DNA of 32,754 bases, from contig JAMONS010000077.1 in assembly GCA_027065555.1 (NCBI GenBank), positions 1-32,754 on the forward strand. Direction: 5' to 3'. Under the pieces are notes generated by a model. The model worked only from the letters and a program-made list of their open reading frames with translations. It was not told where the DNA came from and made no database searches. Position 1 is the first letter of the stretch. Each line of letters opens with the position of its first letter. This DNA comes from Hyphomicrobiales bacterium. GTDB lineage: Bacteria; Pseudomonadota; Alphaproteobacteria; Rhizobiales; Devosiaceae. Shown here piece by piece: positions 16,670 to 26,107 of this stretch. A program made the position numbers and the translations under genes.

Positions 16670-17473
16670 CTAAAGCGCATTCAAAAACCCCTCAATACGC
16701 TCCCACAATCCCCTAGCCCACAAATCACCATGCGTTCCGCCCTCAACAATCCACAATTCTTGGCCATTGTTTGCCAAAGCAAATAAATCCTTACCATGCT
16801 GAACTGGAATTACTTTATCCGCTGTTCCATGCCCAATAAATAAAGGCTCATCAACGTCTTTTATCCATTCACGAGAAAGAAATTTATCCTTGAGTAATTT
16901 GGCAACTGGCATAAAGGGATAACGCTGTGCCGCTACATCAACCGCCGCTGTAAAAGGCGTTTCAAGCACTAAAGCTTGCGCCTCACGTTTTGATGCGACA
17001 TAAGTTGCAGGGCCTGTACCAAGCGATCGCCCATAAAGCACTATTGGTTTATTCTTTTCTTTCGCCCAATCAAATATTTTCAAACTATCATTGAGGATAT
17101 TTTCTTCGTTTACCCTACCAAGCGATAAAGGAAAACCACGATAATCAAAAGCAACTAAGCCATAACCAGCTTCAGCAATATCTCTTAAGCGCTCATATTG
17201 CTCAGTAAAACTCCCCTCATTACCATTAAAATATATGATAATCGGCTTGTCACCAACTGGCTCAACATACCACCCACGCACTCCTAAAGTTGGTGCGTTT
17301 CTTGCGGTTGGAACAAATATAATTTCAGCACGAGGCATTTTAGCATCAGAGAGTTTTATTATCTCACCTTGCGTAGAATATTGCATATTACGCTGATTAG
17401 AATTGAGGAACAACAAAGCCCCAGCATAAAGCGAGACAATAAATATCAAGCCCCAAATAATTATTCTTTTCAT
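16670..17473 (-). CDS. Membrane-anchored alpha/beta hydrolase (BEM46/YfhR-like)
   Basis: A 267-residue serine hydrolase with an N-terminal hydrophobic anchor (about residues 4-24). The catalytic body has VAFDYRGFPLS, the nucleophile elbow YGRSLGTG, the acid region IGHGTADKVIPVQHG and the terminal histidine in EGGTHGDLW, so the catalytic triad looks complete. The ATG at 17473 has AGGA seven bases upstream; a GTG one codon earlier is the alternative. It starts ten bases after the pntB stop and is probably the last gene of the pnt operon. The substrate is unknown, and membership of the pnt transcript does not by itself imply a redox role. Confidence 0.88.
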   Translation of the reverse strand: MKRIIIWGLIFIVSLYAGALLFLNSNQRNMQYSTQGEIIKLSDAKMPRAEIIFVPTARNAPTLGVRGWYVEPVGDKPIIIYFNGNEGSFTEQYERLRDIAEAGYGLVAFDYRGFPLSLGRVNEENILNDSLKIFDWAKEKNKPIVLYGRSLGTGPATYVASKREAQALVLETPFTAAVDVAAQRYPFMPVAKLLKDKFLSREWIKDVDEPLFIGHGTADKVIPVQHGKDLFALANNGQELWIVEGGTHGDLWARGLWERIEGFLNAL

Positions 17474-17482
17474 CACGAATTC

Positions 17483-18889
17483 CTAATGCCCTAATGCTTT
17501 AACAATATCCTCAGTCATTTTCTTGGCATCAGCAAATAACATCATCGTATTATCACGGAAAAACAATTCATTTTGCACCCCAGCATAGCCTGCCGACATG
17601 CCTCGTTTAATAAATAAAACAGTGCCAGCATTTTCAACATCAAGCACTGGCATACCGTAAATAGGTGAATCTTTGTCGGTCTTTGCAGATGGGTTGGTCA
17701 CATCGTTCGCTCCAATAACAAAAGCCACATCGGCTTGCGCAAATTCAGAATTTATATCCTCTAATTCAAACACTTCATCATAAGGAACATTAGCCTCAGC
17801 TAAAAGCACATTCATATGCCCCGGCATACGACCAGCCACTGGGTGAATAGCATATTTAACTTCAACACCTTCTTCTTTGAGTAAATCAGCCATTTCACGT
17901 AACGCATGTTGCGCTTGCGCAACCGCCATTCCATATCCGGGAACAATAATCACCTTAGAAGCATTACGCATCATAAAGGCAGCATCATCAGCCGAGCCTT
18001 GTTTAACTGGGCGTGTTTCTTCTTCACCCGAACCAGCACTAACACTATCACCGCCAAAACCGCCCAAGATAACCGAGATAAACGAGCGGTTCATAGCACG
18101 ACACATAATATAAGAAAGAATAGCACCAGATGAGCCAACCAACGCACCCGTAATAATCAGCGCACTATTTGAAAGAGTAAAGCCAATGCCAGCCGCCGCC
18201 CAACCAGAATATGAATTAAGCATCGATACCACAACAGGCATATCAGCGCCACCAATAGGGATAATCATTAATACCCCAAGCACCAGTGAAAGCGCAATAA
18301 TTGCCCAGAACAACGTATTAGAGCTACTAAGCGTAAATTGCCAAATCAGATAGACCAACAAAACCCCAAGAGCAATATGTAATATATGACGAAGCGGCAA
18401 AATTATTGGCGTACCAGACATGCGCCCATCAAGTTTTAGAAAAGCAATAACCGAGCCGGTAAAAGTAAAAGCCCCTATTGCCGCACCAATACTCATTTCC
18501 ACTAAATATGTAGGCTTAATATCACCTATTATTCCAATGTGAAAAGCCTCTGGCGCATAAAGCGCCGCCGCCGCAACAAGCACTGCCGCCAAACCAACCA
18601 GCGAGTGAAAAGCCGCAACTAATTGCGGCATTGCAGTCATAGAGATTTTCTTCGCCATGATTGCACCAATAGTGCCACCAATAGCGATGCCGCCAATTAT
18701 TAGCGCCCATGAAGTAATGTCTGTAACATTAGCAATAGCTAATGTGGTAACAATGGCAATGGCCATACCAACCATGCCAAACATATTGCCCTGACGAGCA
18801 CTAGCTGGACTTGATAAGCCACGAAGTGCGAGAATGAATAAGACCCCTGCAATCAAATAAAGAAGGGCTGCCAAATTTGCTGAAATCAT
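17483..18889 (-). CDS. pntB: NAD(P) transhydrogenase subunit beta
   Basis: A 468-residue membrane subunit of the proton-translocating transhydrogenase, which reduces NADP with NADH using the proton gradient. The N-terminal part (about residues 1-260) is a bundle of roughly eight to nine hydrophobic helices rich in Gly and Ala. The C-terminal domain III (about 290-468) binds NADP, with [21 protein letters not shown], the [18 protein letters not shown] segment, [10 protein letters not shown] and [11 protein letters not shown] all conserved. Its start overlaps the end of pntAB by four bases (ATGA). The gene is full length, with no damaged motif. Confidence 0.97.
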   Translation of the reverse strand: MISANLAALLYLIAGVLFILALRGLSSPASARQGNMFGMVGMAIAIVTTLAIANVTDITSWALIIGGIAIGGTIGAIMAKKISMTAMPQLVAAFHSLVGLAAVLVAAAALYAPEAFHIGIIGDIKPTYLVEMSIGAAIGAFTFTGSVIAFLKLDGRMSGTPIILPLRHILHIALGVLLVYLIWQFTLSSSNTLFWAIIALSLVLGVLMIIPIGGADMPVVVSMLNSYSGWAAAGIGFTLSNSALIITGALVGSSGAILSYIMCRAMNRSFISVILGGFGGDSVSAGSGEEETRPVKQGSADDAAFMMRNASKVIIVPGYGMAVAQAQHALREMADLLKEEGVEVKYAIHPVAGRMPGHMNVLLAEANVPYDEVFELEDINSEFAQADVAFVIGANDVTNPSAKTDKDSPIYGMPVLDVENAGTVLFIKRGMSAGYAGVQNELFFRDNTMMLFADAKKMTEDIVKALGH

Positions 18890-19197
18890 TTTTTAGCGTC
18901 CTTCTTCTTATACATTGAGAGCATTCGCTGAGTAACCAGAAAACCGCCAAAAATATTTATTGATGCTAGGATTAACGCCACAAAGCCAAATGCCTTAGAA
19001 GCCCAATTTCCGCCATCAATTAGCGAAACCCCAACTGCCAATAATGCCCCAACCACAATAACCGAAGAAATTGCGTTAGTTACGCTCATTAAAGGCGTGT
19101 GAAGTGCTGGTGTTACCGACCAAACAACAAAATATCCAACAAATATCGCAAGTACGAAAATTGATAATTGGAAAACAAACGGATCTATTTGTTCCAT
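18886..19197 (-). CDS. pntAB: NAD(P) transhydrogenase subunit alpha, part 2
   Basis: A 103-residue membrane protein with three hydrophobic helices (about residues 8-30, 36-58 and 66-90), the membrane part of the alpha subunit that is fused to PntA in E. coli but separate in many alphaproteobacteria, such as Rhodospirillum. The motif [20 protein letters not shown] is characteristic. It overlaps pntAA by one base (TAATG) and pntB by four bases, so translation of the three subunits is coupled. Confidence 0.95.
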   Translation of the reverse strand: MEQIDPFVFQLSIFVLAIFVGYFVVWSVTPALHTPLMSVTNAISSVIVVGALLAVGVSLIDGGNWASKAFGFVALILASINIFGGFLVTQRMLSMYKKKDAKK

Positions 19198-20495
19198 TAT
19201 TTAGCTCCCTTTATTTTTTGACTTTTTTTGCTTGTTAATTCTTTATGAGATTTCAGCTTAGTTTTTTTATCTGCTGGTTTTTTTGCAACTGCTTTTTTAG
19301 CAGGCGATTTTTTAGTTGCCGCTTTTTTCACAGCTGTTTTTTTCACAGGAGCTTTTTTAGCTACTGGTTTTTTAAGCGCCTCATGCACAATTTTACCGTC
19401 CCGAGTGAGATTAGTTGCCACAACCAACTCATCTTCATAATCAACATTGAGCGCCTTTTTTTCCTTATCAAACATGGTCTCTAAAAACGCAAATAAATTA
19501 CGTGCATAAAGCGAAGAGGCAGAATTTGCTACCCTACCCGCCATATTGGCATAACCAATAATGCTAACTCCCTTATGCGCAATAATTTCATCTTTTTTGC
19601 TAAGTTCACAATTTCCACCACGCTCAGTTGCCAAATCAACAATAATTGAGCCAGCACCCATGCTCTCAAGCATTTTCTTAGTTACCAAAATTGGCGCATC
19701 ACGACCCGGAATAAGCGCTGTCGTTATAACAATATCTTGTTTGGTAATATGTTTAGCCACCAATTCAGCTTGCAATTTTTGATAATCCTTGCTCATTGCT
19801 TTGGCATAACCAGCAGCAGTCTCCGCTTGTTTGAATTCTTCATTTTCAACCGCAATAAATTTACCACCCAAAGATTCGACCTGCTCTTTTGCCGCTGGTC
19901 GCACATCATTGGCAGAAACAACCGCCCCCAAACGCCTAGCGGTAGCAATCGCCTGTAATCCTGCAACCCCTGCCCCCATGATAAAAACTTTTGCTGGGCG
20001 AATTGTACCAGCTGCCGTCATCATCATCGGAAATGCTTTATCAAAAACAGCTGCCGCTTCAATTACGGATTGATAACCAGCAAGGTTAGCCTGTGAAGAA
20101 AGAACGTCCATCACCTGCGCCCGAGTAATACGAGGCATCAATTCCATCGCAAAAAGATTTACGCCCTTTTTTGCCAAAGCAGAAATATCGCCCTCATTGC
20201 CAAACGGATCCATCATGCCAATAATTAATGCGCCTTTAGCAACACCCACAAGACTATTCGCTTTTGGGCGGCGAACACAAAGCACAACATCAGCACCCTT
20301 AAGTGCGCTAGCAGAATTAGCGCAAATTTTTGCCCCAGCATCTTTATATTCAGCATCAGGAAATTTAGAACCTTGCCCTGCACTTTTCTCTATAAATACA
20401 CTAGCACCAAGCTCGATTAGTTTTTTAACAGTTTCAGGCGTAGCACCAACTCGGGTTTCATGCGCCTCTCGCTCCTTTAATATAGCAACTTTCAT
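19197..20495 (-). CDS. pntAA: NAD(P) transhydrogenase subunit alpha, part 1, with lysine-rich tail
   Basis: A 432-residue cytosolic NAD(H)-binding domain I of transhydrogenase. The N-terminal [17 protein letters not shown], the [24 protein letters not shown] Rossmann region and the [15 protein letters not shown] and ERGGNCELS blocks are normal. The core ends near residue 374, about the usual full length. The remaining 58 residues (375-432) form a basic tail with 24 lysines, including seven consecutive xxxKK pentapeptides at residues 377-411, like histone-H1 or PAKKA tails of DNA- or RNA-binding proteins. A TTGACA hexamer lies upstream (20544-20549, minus strand) but has no good -10 at 17 bases. 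It is first in the pntAA-pntAB-pntB-hydrolase operon. Confidence 0.95.
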   Translation of the reverse strand: MKVAILKEREAHETRVGATPETVKKLIELGASVFIEKSAGQGSKFPDAEYKDAGAKICANSASALKGADVVLCVRRPKANSLVGVAKGALIIGMMDPFGNEGDISALAKKGVNLFAMELMPRITRAQVMDVLSSQANLAGYQSVIEAAAVFDKAFPMMMTAAGTIRPAKVFIMGAGVAGLQAIATARRLGAVVSANDVRPAAKEQVESLGGKFIAVENEEFKQAETAAGYAKAMSKDYQKLQAELVAKHITKQDIVITTALIPGRDAPILVTKKMLESMGAGSIIVDLATERGGNCELSKKDEIIAHKGVSIIGYANMAGRVANSASSLYARNLFAFLETMFDKEKKALNVDYEDELVVATNLTRDGKIVHEALKKPVAKKAPVKKTAVKKAATKKSPAKKAVAKKPADKKTKLKSHKELTSKKSQKIKGAK

Positions 20496-20559
20496 TTTCT
20501 ACCTTTTATTTTTAATAATAAACCAACGCCTGTTTTACTAAATTGTCAAGTTTGAACTG

Positions 20560-22353
20560 TTAATCCGATAAGTTTTCCAACTCATCAATCATAGCTTCAA
20601 TCATATTAAGCCCAAGCAACCAAAAATCCTTATCACTAGCGTCAAGCCCAAATGGCTTTAATAATTCTGAATGATGTTTTGAGCCGCCAGCCGCTAATAG
20701 TTCAAGATATTTTTCTGCAAAGCCTCTCGGATTTTCTTGATATTTGGCATAAAGTGAATTTACCAAACAATCGCCAAACGCATAGGCATAGACATAAAAG
20801 GGCGAATGAATAAAATGCGGAATATAAGCCCAAAAACTTTCATAGCCCTCATTTAATATAACTCCATCACCAAGACTTTCTTTTGAAACTTCAAGCCACA
20901 TTGCGTCAATTTGCTCAGCCTTTAATTCACCCTTGCGTCTGGCAGTGTGCACTTTCCTCTCAAAGCTATAAAAAGCAATTTGGCGTACCACCGTGTTGAG
21001 CATATCCTCAACTTTTTGACTTAACATAGCAAAGCGTTGTTTTTTATCTTTGGCATTTTCAAGCAAAGATTGAAAAGTCAGCATTTCACCAAACACACTT
21101 GCCGTTTCAGCCAAAGTTAGCGGTGTTGATGCCATAAGTGCGCCTTGCTTAGCGGCTAATCTTTGATGCACCCCATGCCCCAATTCATGCGCTAGCGTCA
21201 TAACATCACGAGGTTTGCCGAGATAATTTAACATGAGATATGGGTGAGCACTTGGCACGGTTGGGTGCGCAAAAGCTCCGGGAGATTTTCCCTGTTTTAC
21301 TTCAGCGTCAATCCATCCAGAATTAAAAAACGGTTTGGCTAATTCTGCCAATTCTGGCGAGAAATCACCATAGGCATCAAGCACGATTTTTGTGGCACTA
21401 TCCCAATCATAAAGTTGCTCTTCGCTGGTTGGTAAAGGTGCATTTCTATCCCACGCCTCAAGCTGTTCCTTACCAAGCCATTTCGCCTTCATCTTATAAT
21501 AGCGGTGCGAAAGACGTGGATAGGCTTGGCGCACTGCTTGCTCAAGCGCATCAACAACCTCACGCTCCACAGAATTTGCCAAATGCCGACTATCAGCAAT
21601 ATCCTCAAATTTACGCCAACGATCCGATATTTCCTTATCTTTTGCCAACACATTAGTAATATGCGTGAAAAGCCGTTGGTTATCTTTGAGTGTTTTAACA
21701 ATCGCTTCAAAACCACTTTTGCGCTTTTTCTCGCTCTTATCGGTTAAAAGATTAAGTGTTGCTTCTAAACCAAGACTTTCGCCTGCCACATCGAATTTAA
21801 GCGAAGCCATAGTTTCATCAAACAAGCGATTCCATGCAGTTCGTCCCGTTATAGATTTATCATGAAATAATTCTTCAATACGCTCTTCTAATTGATATGG
21901 TTTGCTTTTGCGCAATTCCTTAAACCAATATCTATAACGAGCTAATTCTTTATCGTTATTAAGAGCAGCCTCAAGCACGTCTTCATCTATTTGATTTAAC
22001 TCAAGCGAAAAGAAAATTAAATTAGTTGAAAGATTAGTAAGTGCCTCTTGGCAATCACCCATAAATTTAGCTCGATTTGCATCATCAGTTTTTTGCGCAT
22101 AATTAAGAAAAGCAAACGAGCCTAACCTGCCAGTTAAATCGCTCAAACTTTCATAAGATTTAAGCGCCTCAAGCAATGATCCTGCCTTAGCCAAATCCTC
22201 AAGCTTATTTTTATAGTTCCCCTCAAAACTCTTAGCGTCAGATTTTGCGCTTTCTAAATCTTGCTTAAATTGAGGACTATCAATCCCACTATATAAATCG
22301 CTTAAATCCCACTGAGGTAAATTACCAAACTGATTATTCTTTTCTTTTTGCAT
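20560..22353 (-). CDS. pepF: M3-family oligoendopeptidase (PepF-like)
   Basis: A 597-residue cytosolic zinc metallopeptidase that degrades short peptides. The zinc signature HELGH is at residues 389-393, followed by the third ligand region TLAETASVFGE. The active-site block after it (YAYAFGDCLVNSLYAKY) is complete. The length and the N-terminal helical region (PQWDLSDLYSG at the start) match the PepF/M3B group. The start is the ATG at 22353. It lies 64 bases upstream of pntAA on the same strand, so part of the pnt transcription may come from its promoter, although a TTGACA between them hints at a separate one. Confidence 0.94.
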   Translation of the reverse strand: MQKEKNNQFGNLPQWDLSDLYSGIDSPQFKQDLESAKSDAKSFEGNYKNKLEDLAKAGSLLEALKSYESLSDLTGRLGSFAFLNYAQKTDDANRAKFMGDCQEALTNLSTNLIFFSLELNQIDEDVLEAALNNDKELARYRYWFKELRKSKPYQLEERIEELFHDKSITGRTAWNRLFDETMASLKFDVAGESLGLEATLNLLTDKSEKKRKSGFEAIVKTLKDNQRLFTHITNVLAKDKEISDRWRKFEDIADSRHLANSVEREVVDALEQAVRQAYPRLSHRYYKMKAKWLGKEQLEAWDRNAPLPTSEEQLYDWDSATKIVLDAYGDFSPELAELAKPFFNSGWIDAEVKQGKSPGAFAHPTVPSAHPYLMLNYLGKPRDVMTLAHELGHGVHQRLAAKQGALMASTPLTLAETASVFGEMLTFQSLLENAKDKKQRFAMLSQKVEDMLNTVVRQIAFYSFERKVHTARRKGELKAEQIDAMWLEVSKESLGDGVILNEGYESFWAYIPHFIHSPFYVYAYAFGDCLVNSLYAKYQENPRGFAEKYLELLAAGGSKHHSELLKPFGLDASDKDFWLLGLNMIEAMIDELENLSD

Positions 22354-22394
22354 ATTAACTCTCTTTTGAAATTGTCTAAAGGCTTATAAGAATC

Positions 22395-22421
22395 ATTATA
22401 CTAAAACAAAACATTCTGCAA
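22395..22421 (-). promoter_or_regulatory. Candidate pepF promoter
   Basis: On the minus strand TTGCAG (22421-22416) is followed by a 15-base spacer and a perfect TATAAT (22400-22395), about 42 bases before the pepF ATG. The short spacer lowers confidence. Confidence 0.4.
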
Positions 22422-22476
22422 TATATTAGATTATTCTAATATAAAAATATCCCTAATGAAAAATTTATTTTTATAA

Positions 22477-22491
22477 TTAAAACCCTGTTAA
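22477..22491. promoter_or_regulatory. Candidate CtrA box (TTAA-N7-TTAA)
   Basis: TTAA at 22477-22480 and TTAA at 22488-22491 are separated by exactly seven bases, the full CtrA consensus. It lies 83 bases before the start of the NtrC-like regulator, in the pepF/regulator intergenic region. In DNA this AT-rich a few such matches are expected by chance per 30 kb, so the position is the main argument. Confidence 0.3.
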
Positions 22492-22573
22492 GTGCCTTGA
22501 GTTACACTGCCCCAAAACGAGACATATAGATTTATAAATATTGTTGAGTAACAGGGATATTTCAGGGTAATAA

Positions 22574-24058
22574 ATGACAAAAGTTCTTATTGTAGATGAC
22601 GAACCAACTCAACTTAAGCTTACACAAAAAATGGCTGAAAAAGCAGGATTTGTTACTATTACTGCCGATAATGGCTACGAAGCCCTCTCAATTTTAAGAA
22701 CAGATAAAACCATTCGTGCAATGATATTAGATCTCGTAATGCCAAATCTTGATGGAATGGGCGTTCTTGAAACTATGCGCAAAGAAGGCATTAATGTACC
22801 AGTAATTGTGCAAACTGCTAATTCTTCAATGGAAACCATTATTACCGCTATGCGCTTTGGCGCTGTTGATTATTTTGTAAAACCCGTTGCAGTTGAGCGT
22901 ATTACAATTTCTTTGCAAAATGCTATTAAGCTTGAGCATTTAGAAAATTGCATAAGAAATGAGAGAACCCGCCGTGCTGGCACTTTCTCAACTAATGATA
23001 TTATTACAAAAAGCCCTGAAATGGTTAGAGTAATAAATCTCATTAATAAGACTGCAAAAAACTCTATTCCTATTTTAATAGAAGGGGAAACGGGAGTTGG
23101 CAAAGAGATGGTAGCACGTGCTATTCAAGGAACAGGCGATCGGCGTGGCAAGGCATTTATTAGTGTAAATTGCGGTGCAATTCCTAAAGACCAACTTGAG
23201 GCAACTCTTTTTGGTCATATCAAAGGCGCTTTCCCAAAAGCAACAACTGATCTTAAGGGTAAATTTGAACAGGCCAATGGCGGCACTATCTTTCTTGAAG
23301 AGGTTGGCGAATTGCCAAGTTCAATACAAGTAAAATTATTAAATGTCATTCAAAAAGGTGAAATTGAACCTGTTGGCTCATCAAAGACCATAAAAATCAA
23401 TGTTCGAGTAATTGCATCAACCAATAAGCGTTTGCTAAATCTCACCCAATCAGGCTCATTTCGTGAAGATCTTTTTTATTCACTTAATATTTTCCCAATT
23501 TATGTCCCCCCCCTTCGTGATAGAAAAGAAGACATCATACCATTAACCGAACATTTCATCGCTCGCTTTGGCGCTGAATCTGGTTTACGCATTCATGGCA
23601 TTTCTGAAAATACTATAAAAATGTTACAAGATTTTAATTGGCCAAACAATATTAGGCAATTAGAAAACTGCGTATTTCGGGCTTTAGTTTTGGCAGAAGG
23701 GGCTTATTTACGTCAAGTTGATTTCCCGCAAATTAACTTAAGCGCCTCCTCACGTGAGCAACTCCGCCTTGCAACAAAAGCTCAAGGGGCAAAAAATAAA
23801 CCAATTCATATTGACGATACATCACTCATCTTAGAAGAAAATGACATAATTCCTCCCATACCTGAGAGATTTTTAAGCGAAAATGGAGAAATAACTCCGC
23901 TCGCAGAACTTGAAAAACAACTAATAATTTTTGCCCTTGAAAAATATAAAGGTCACATGTCTCAAATTGCCCGTTCCTTAAAAATTGGACGTTCAACCCT
24001 TTATAGAAAACTAAAAGAATATGGGCTTGAAGAGCAGGGCGAGAAAACCGCAGCCTAA
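22574..24058 (+). CDS. NtrC-type response regulator with degenerate sigma-54 motifs
   Basis: A 494-residue protein with an intact receiver (acidic pair D8/D9, phospho-acceptor D53, T81, K103), an AAA+ domain (about residues 145-385) and a C-terminal Fis-type helix-turn-helix (HMSQIARSLKIGRSTLYRKLKEYGL). Walker A GETGVGKE (171-178) is normal. Three hallmarks are altered. The GAFTGA loop that touches sigma-54 reads GAFPKA (218-223). Walker B is FLEEV instead of FLDEI (Glu at 242). In FREDLFYSLN the usual second Arg, the proposed finger, is Ser303. It probably binds DNA in a phosphorylation-dependent way but may not remodel sigma-54 polymerase. NtrC of Rhodobacter, which lacks GAFTGA and acts with sigma-70, is a precedent. 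It leads a run of envelope genes. Confidence 0.9.
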   Translation: MTKVLIVDDEPTQLKLTQKMAEKAGFVTITADNGYEALSILRTDKTIRAMILDLVMPNLDGMGVLETMRKEGINVPVIVQTANSSMETIITAMRFGAVDYFVKPVAVERITISLQNAIKLEHLENCIRNERTRRAGTFSTNDIITKSPEMVRVINLINKTAKNSIPILIEGETGVGKEMVARAIQGTGDRRGKAFISVNCGAIPKDQLEATLFGHIKGAFPKATTDLKGKFEQANGGTIFLEEVGELPSSIQVKLLNVIQKGEIEPVGSSKTIKINVRVIASTNKRLLNLTQSGSFREDLFYSLNIFPIYVPPLRDRKEDIIPLTEHFIARFGAESGLRIHGISENTIKMLQDFNWPNNIRQLENCVFRALVLAEGAYLRQVDFPQINLSASSREQLRLATKAQGAKNKPIHIDDTSLILEENDIIPPIPERFLSENGEITPLAELEKQLIIFALEKYKGHMSQIARSLKIGRSTLYRKLKEYGLEEQGEKTAA

Positions 24059-24145
24059 TAAATTAATTCTATTTGACGCTGACTCTCTTATTTTCTAGAG
24101 ATAATTAAGCGAATCACCAAATCATTCTAAATTTTCTTTGGTAAT

Positions 24146-24191
24146 ATTTGCAGAAATAGTATTTGCGAGAGTAGTATTTGCAAGAATACTA
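24146..24191. repeat. Short AGTATTTGC repeats with inverted end
   Basis: AGTATTTGC occurs twice 17 bases apart (about 24158 and 24174) with a similar AATATTTGC just before, and the block closes with AATACTAT, the complement of the ATAGTATT at its left. It lies in the leader of the L,D-transpeptidase gene. It could be an operator for a dimeric regulator or slipped repeats; its ends resemble those of element B. Confidence 0.4.
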
Positions 24192-24237
24192 TAAACCCTT
24201 TTTGGGGGATATTAAGTGTGAGGACAGGATAGAAATA

Positions 24238-25884
24238 ATGAAATCTTTTTTAAGAATTATATTGGCAGCTAGCGTTCTGCTCACCCCAATTTCATTAAGC
24301 AATGCTCAAGAAACACTAACAATTAATGGCAAACAAGTAACTCGTGTCGTTATAGCCCCTGCCCGATCACCGATTGCAAAAATTATAAAAACTAGCCTTA
24401 GAAAGGAATATGACGCACAAAAATTTGAAAGCCGTAAATGGTATGACGCACAAAAATTATACTATTTTTATGGCGCTCGCCATTTTGAACCTCTTTGGCT
24501 AACTCAAAACGAAGCTGGCAAAACTGCTTTTTCAAACAAAGCACTAAAAATCATTGAGCTCTTTAACAACGCTCACCTAAGTGGATTAGAGCCAAAAAAC
24601 TACCTAACAGATGACATAAATCTTGAATTAATAGGCGATGATCAAACTAAACTTGCCTATGTTGAAACCGCTTTTTCTGCAGTTGCCCTAAATTATGCAC
24701 AAGATGCTTATGGCGGGCGCATAAATCCAAGAAAAGTGTCTAACAATTTTGATTATAAGCCAAATAAAATAGATAGAGCTAAACTATTATTGGATATGAT
24801 ACATTCAAACAACCCTGTAAATATATTATTGGCCCTTGAGCCAAAACATAAAGAATATATTGCGCTTAAATCAGTTCTCGCCCGCCATTATAATGGTGAT
24901 ATTAAACAAGTAGCTATTATTGCTGATGGCAAAATATTGCGGCTTGGTGATGAAGATACTCGCCTGCCCCTAATTCGCCAAAGACTTGAAATTGTTTCTG
25001 CAAATATAAATAAAAATATTTATGATGAAACTCTGCTTAGTGCGATTGAGGGTTTTCAAACTAAAATGGGACTAACCAGCGATGGCATAATAGGCCCTGC
25101 AACAATCGCCGCTTTTAATGGTGGTAACGCTGTTATGAAAGAGGACGTAATTGCCAATATGGAAATTTGGCGTTGGTTGCCACGTGATTTGGGTGATTTT
25201 AACGTATTTGTTAATATCCCAGAATATAGATTAACAATAAATAACAACGACAAAGTAACATTTTCAACAAGAGTTGTTGTTGGGCAAACCAAATTCAAAA
25301 CTCCACTATTTTCTGATGAAATTGAACATATTGTTGTTAATCCCTATTGGAACGTGCCTCGTTCAATCTTAAATAATGAACTTGCCCCCTCAATAAAATC
25401 CAACCCAAATTATCTTGCATCACAAAATATGGAGCTAGTTTCAGGTGGCAAAGTTGTAAATGATAGGAATATTGATTGGTCAACAACAAGTATGAATAAA
25501 TTTTACGTTCGCCAGCGTCCCGGCCCAAGGAATGCACTTGGGAGTGTAAAATTTCTATTTCCCAATAAACATGCAGTTTATTTACACGATACGCCTTCTA
25601 AATCCTTATTTTTCCGATCACGTCGTGCCTTTTCTCATGGTTGCGTACGGGTAAAAGATCCTTGGGATTTCGCAAAAGCACTTTTACAAATTGAGCCTAA
25701 AATTACTTATGCTTCTATTACCTCACAAAGAGGAGGCAAAAAAGAACGGTGGAACAATGTTGCCACTCATATTCCTGTTCATTTGGCATATTTCACCCTT
25801 AGAATTGATGAAAATGGGTCTGTAAGATCTTACGGTGATATCTATGGCCACAATAAACGTTTAAAGACTTTATTAGGCATATAG
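24238..25884 (+). CDS. L,D-transpeptidase with peptidoglycan-binding domain (YcbB-like)
   Basis: A 548-residue exported enzyme that would form 3-3 or related crosslinks in peptidoglycan. A signal peptide covers about residues 1-24 (cleavage after SNA). A large N-terminal scaffold region precedes a peptidoglycan-binding domain (LLSAIEGFQTKMGLTSDGIIGPATIAAFN). The YkuD catalytic domain has HDTPSKSLF and SHGCVR, with His467 and nucleophile Cys469. I use the ATG at 24238, which starts the signal peptide; an in-frame start at 24178 would add 20 hydrophilic residues ahead of it. An AGGACAGGAT purine-rich stretch precedes the start. It sits between the degenerate regulator and the DUF882 gene, all on one strand. 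Confidence 0.93.
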   Translation: MKSFLRIILAASVLLTPISLSNAQETLTINGKQVTRVVIAPARSPIAKIIKTSLRKEYDAQKFESRKWYDAQKLYYFYGARHFEPLWLTQNEAGKTAFSNKALKIIELFNNAHLSGLEPKNYLTDDINLELIGDDQTKLAYVETAFSAVALNYAQDAYGGRINPRKVSNNFDYKPNKIDRAKLLLDMIHSNNPVNILLALEPKHKEYIALKSVLARHYNGDIKQVAIIADGKILRLGDEDTRLPLIRQRLEIVSANINKNIYDETLLSAIEGFQTKMGLTSDGIIGPATIAAFNGGNAVMKEDVIANMEIWRWLPRDLGDFNVFVNIPEYRLTINNNDKVTFSTRVVVGQTKFKTPLFSDEIEHIVVNPYWNVPRSILNNELAPSIKSNPNYLASQNMELVSGGKVVNDRNIDWSTTSMNKFYVRQRPGPRNALGSVKFLFPNKHAVYLHDTPSKSLFFRSRRAFSHGCVRVKDPWDFAKALLQIEPKITYASITSQRGGKKERWNNVATHIPVHLAYFTLRIDENGSVRSYGDIYGHNKRLKTLLGI

Positions 25885-26107
25885 TCCACATTAATTATAA
25901 CTACCAAACTGCCTTGCTTATGCCGTGATTTATGTTCACATAAATTAGATAGAAAATATGCAAGAAAAATATATTTGGCGCACATATAAATTGTGGATAT
26001 AATAATAATTTGAATTGTTGTTAATAAAGTCTAAATTATGCCAATGTTAATACTTAATTACATTCAATAAGCGGTTTTAGGGCAGTGGTTTTAGGGGAAG
26101 ATAAAAG

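Noticed and set aside
19245-19484. Cysteine- and phenylalanine-rich open frame on the plus strand
   Set aside because: It is the antisense of the lysine-rich tail of pntAA; AAA/AAG codons read backwards give Phe, Leu and Cys-rich frames. The pntAA frame is clearly coding.
25928-25945. Eight-base palindrome ATTTATGT-TC-ACATAAAT after the L,D-transpeptidase gene, considered as a CRP site
   Set aside because: The GTGA/TCAC halves have the wrong spacing for CRP, the loop is too small for a good terminator, and there is no T tract; left uncalled.
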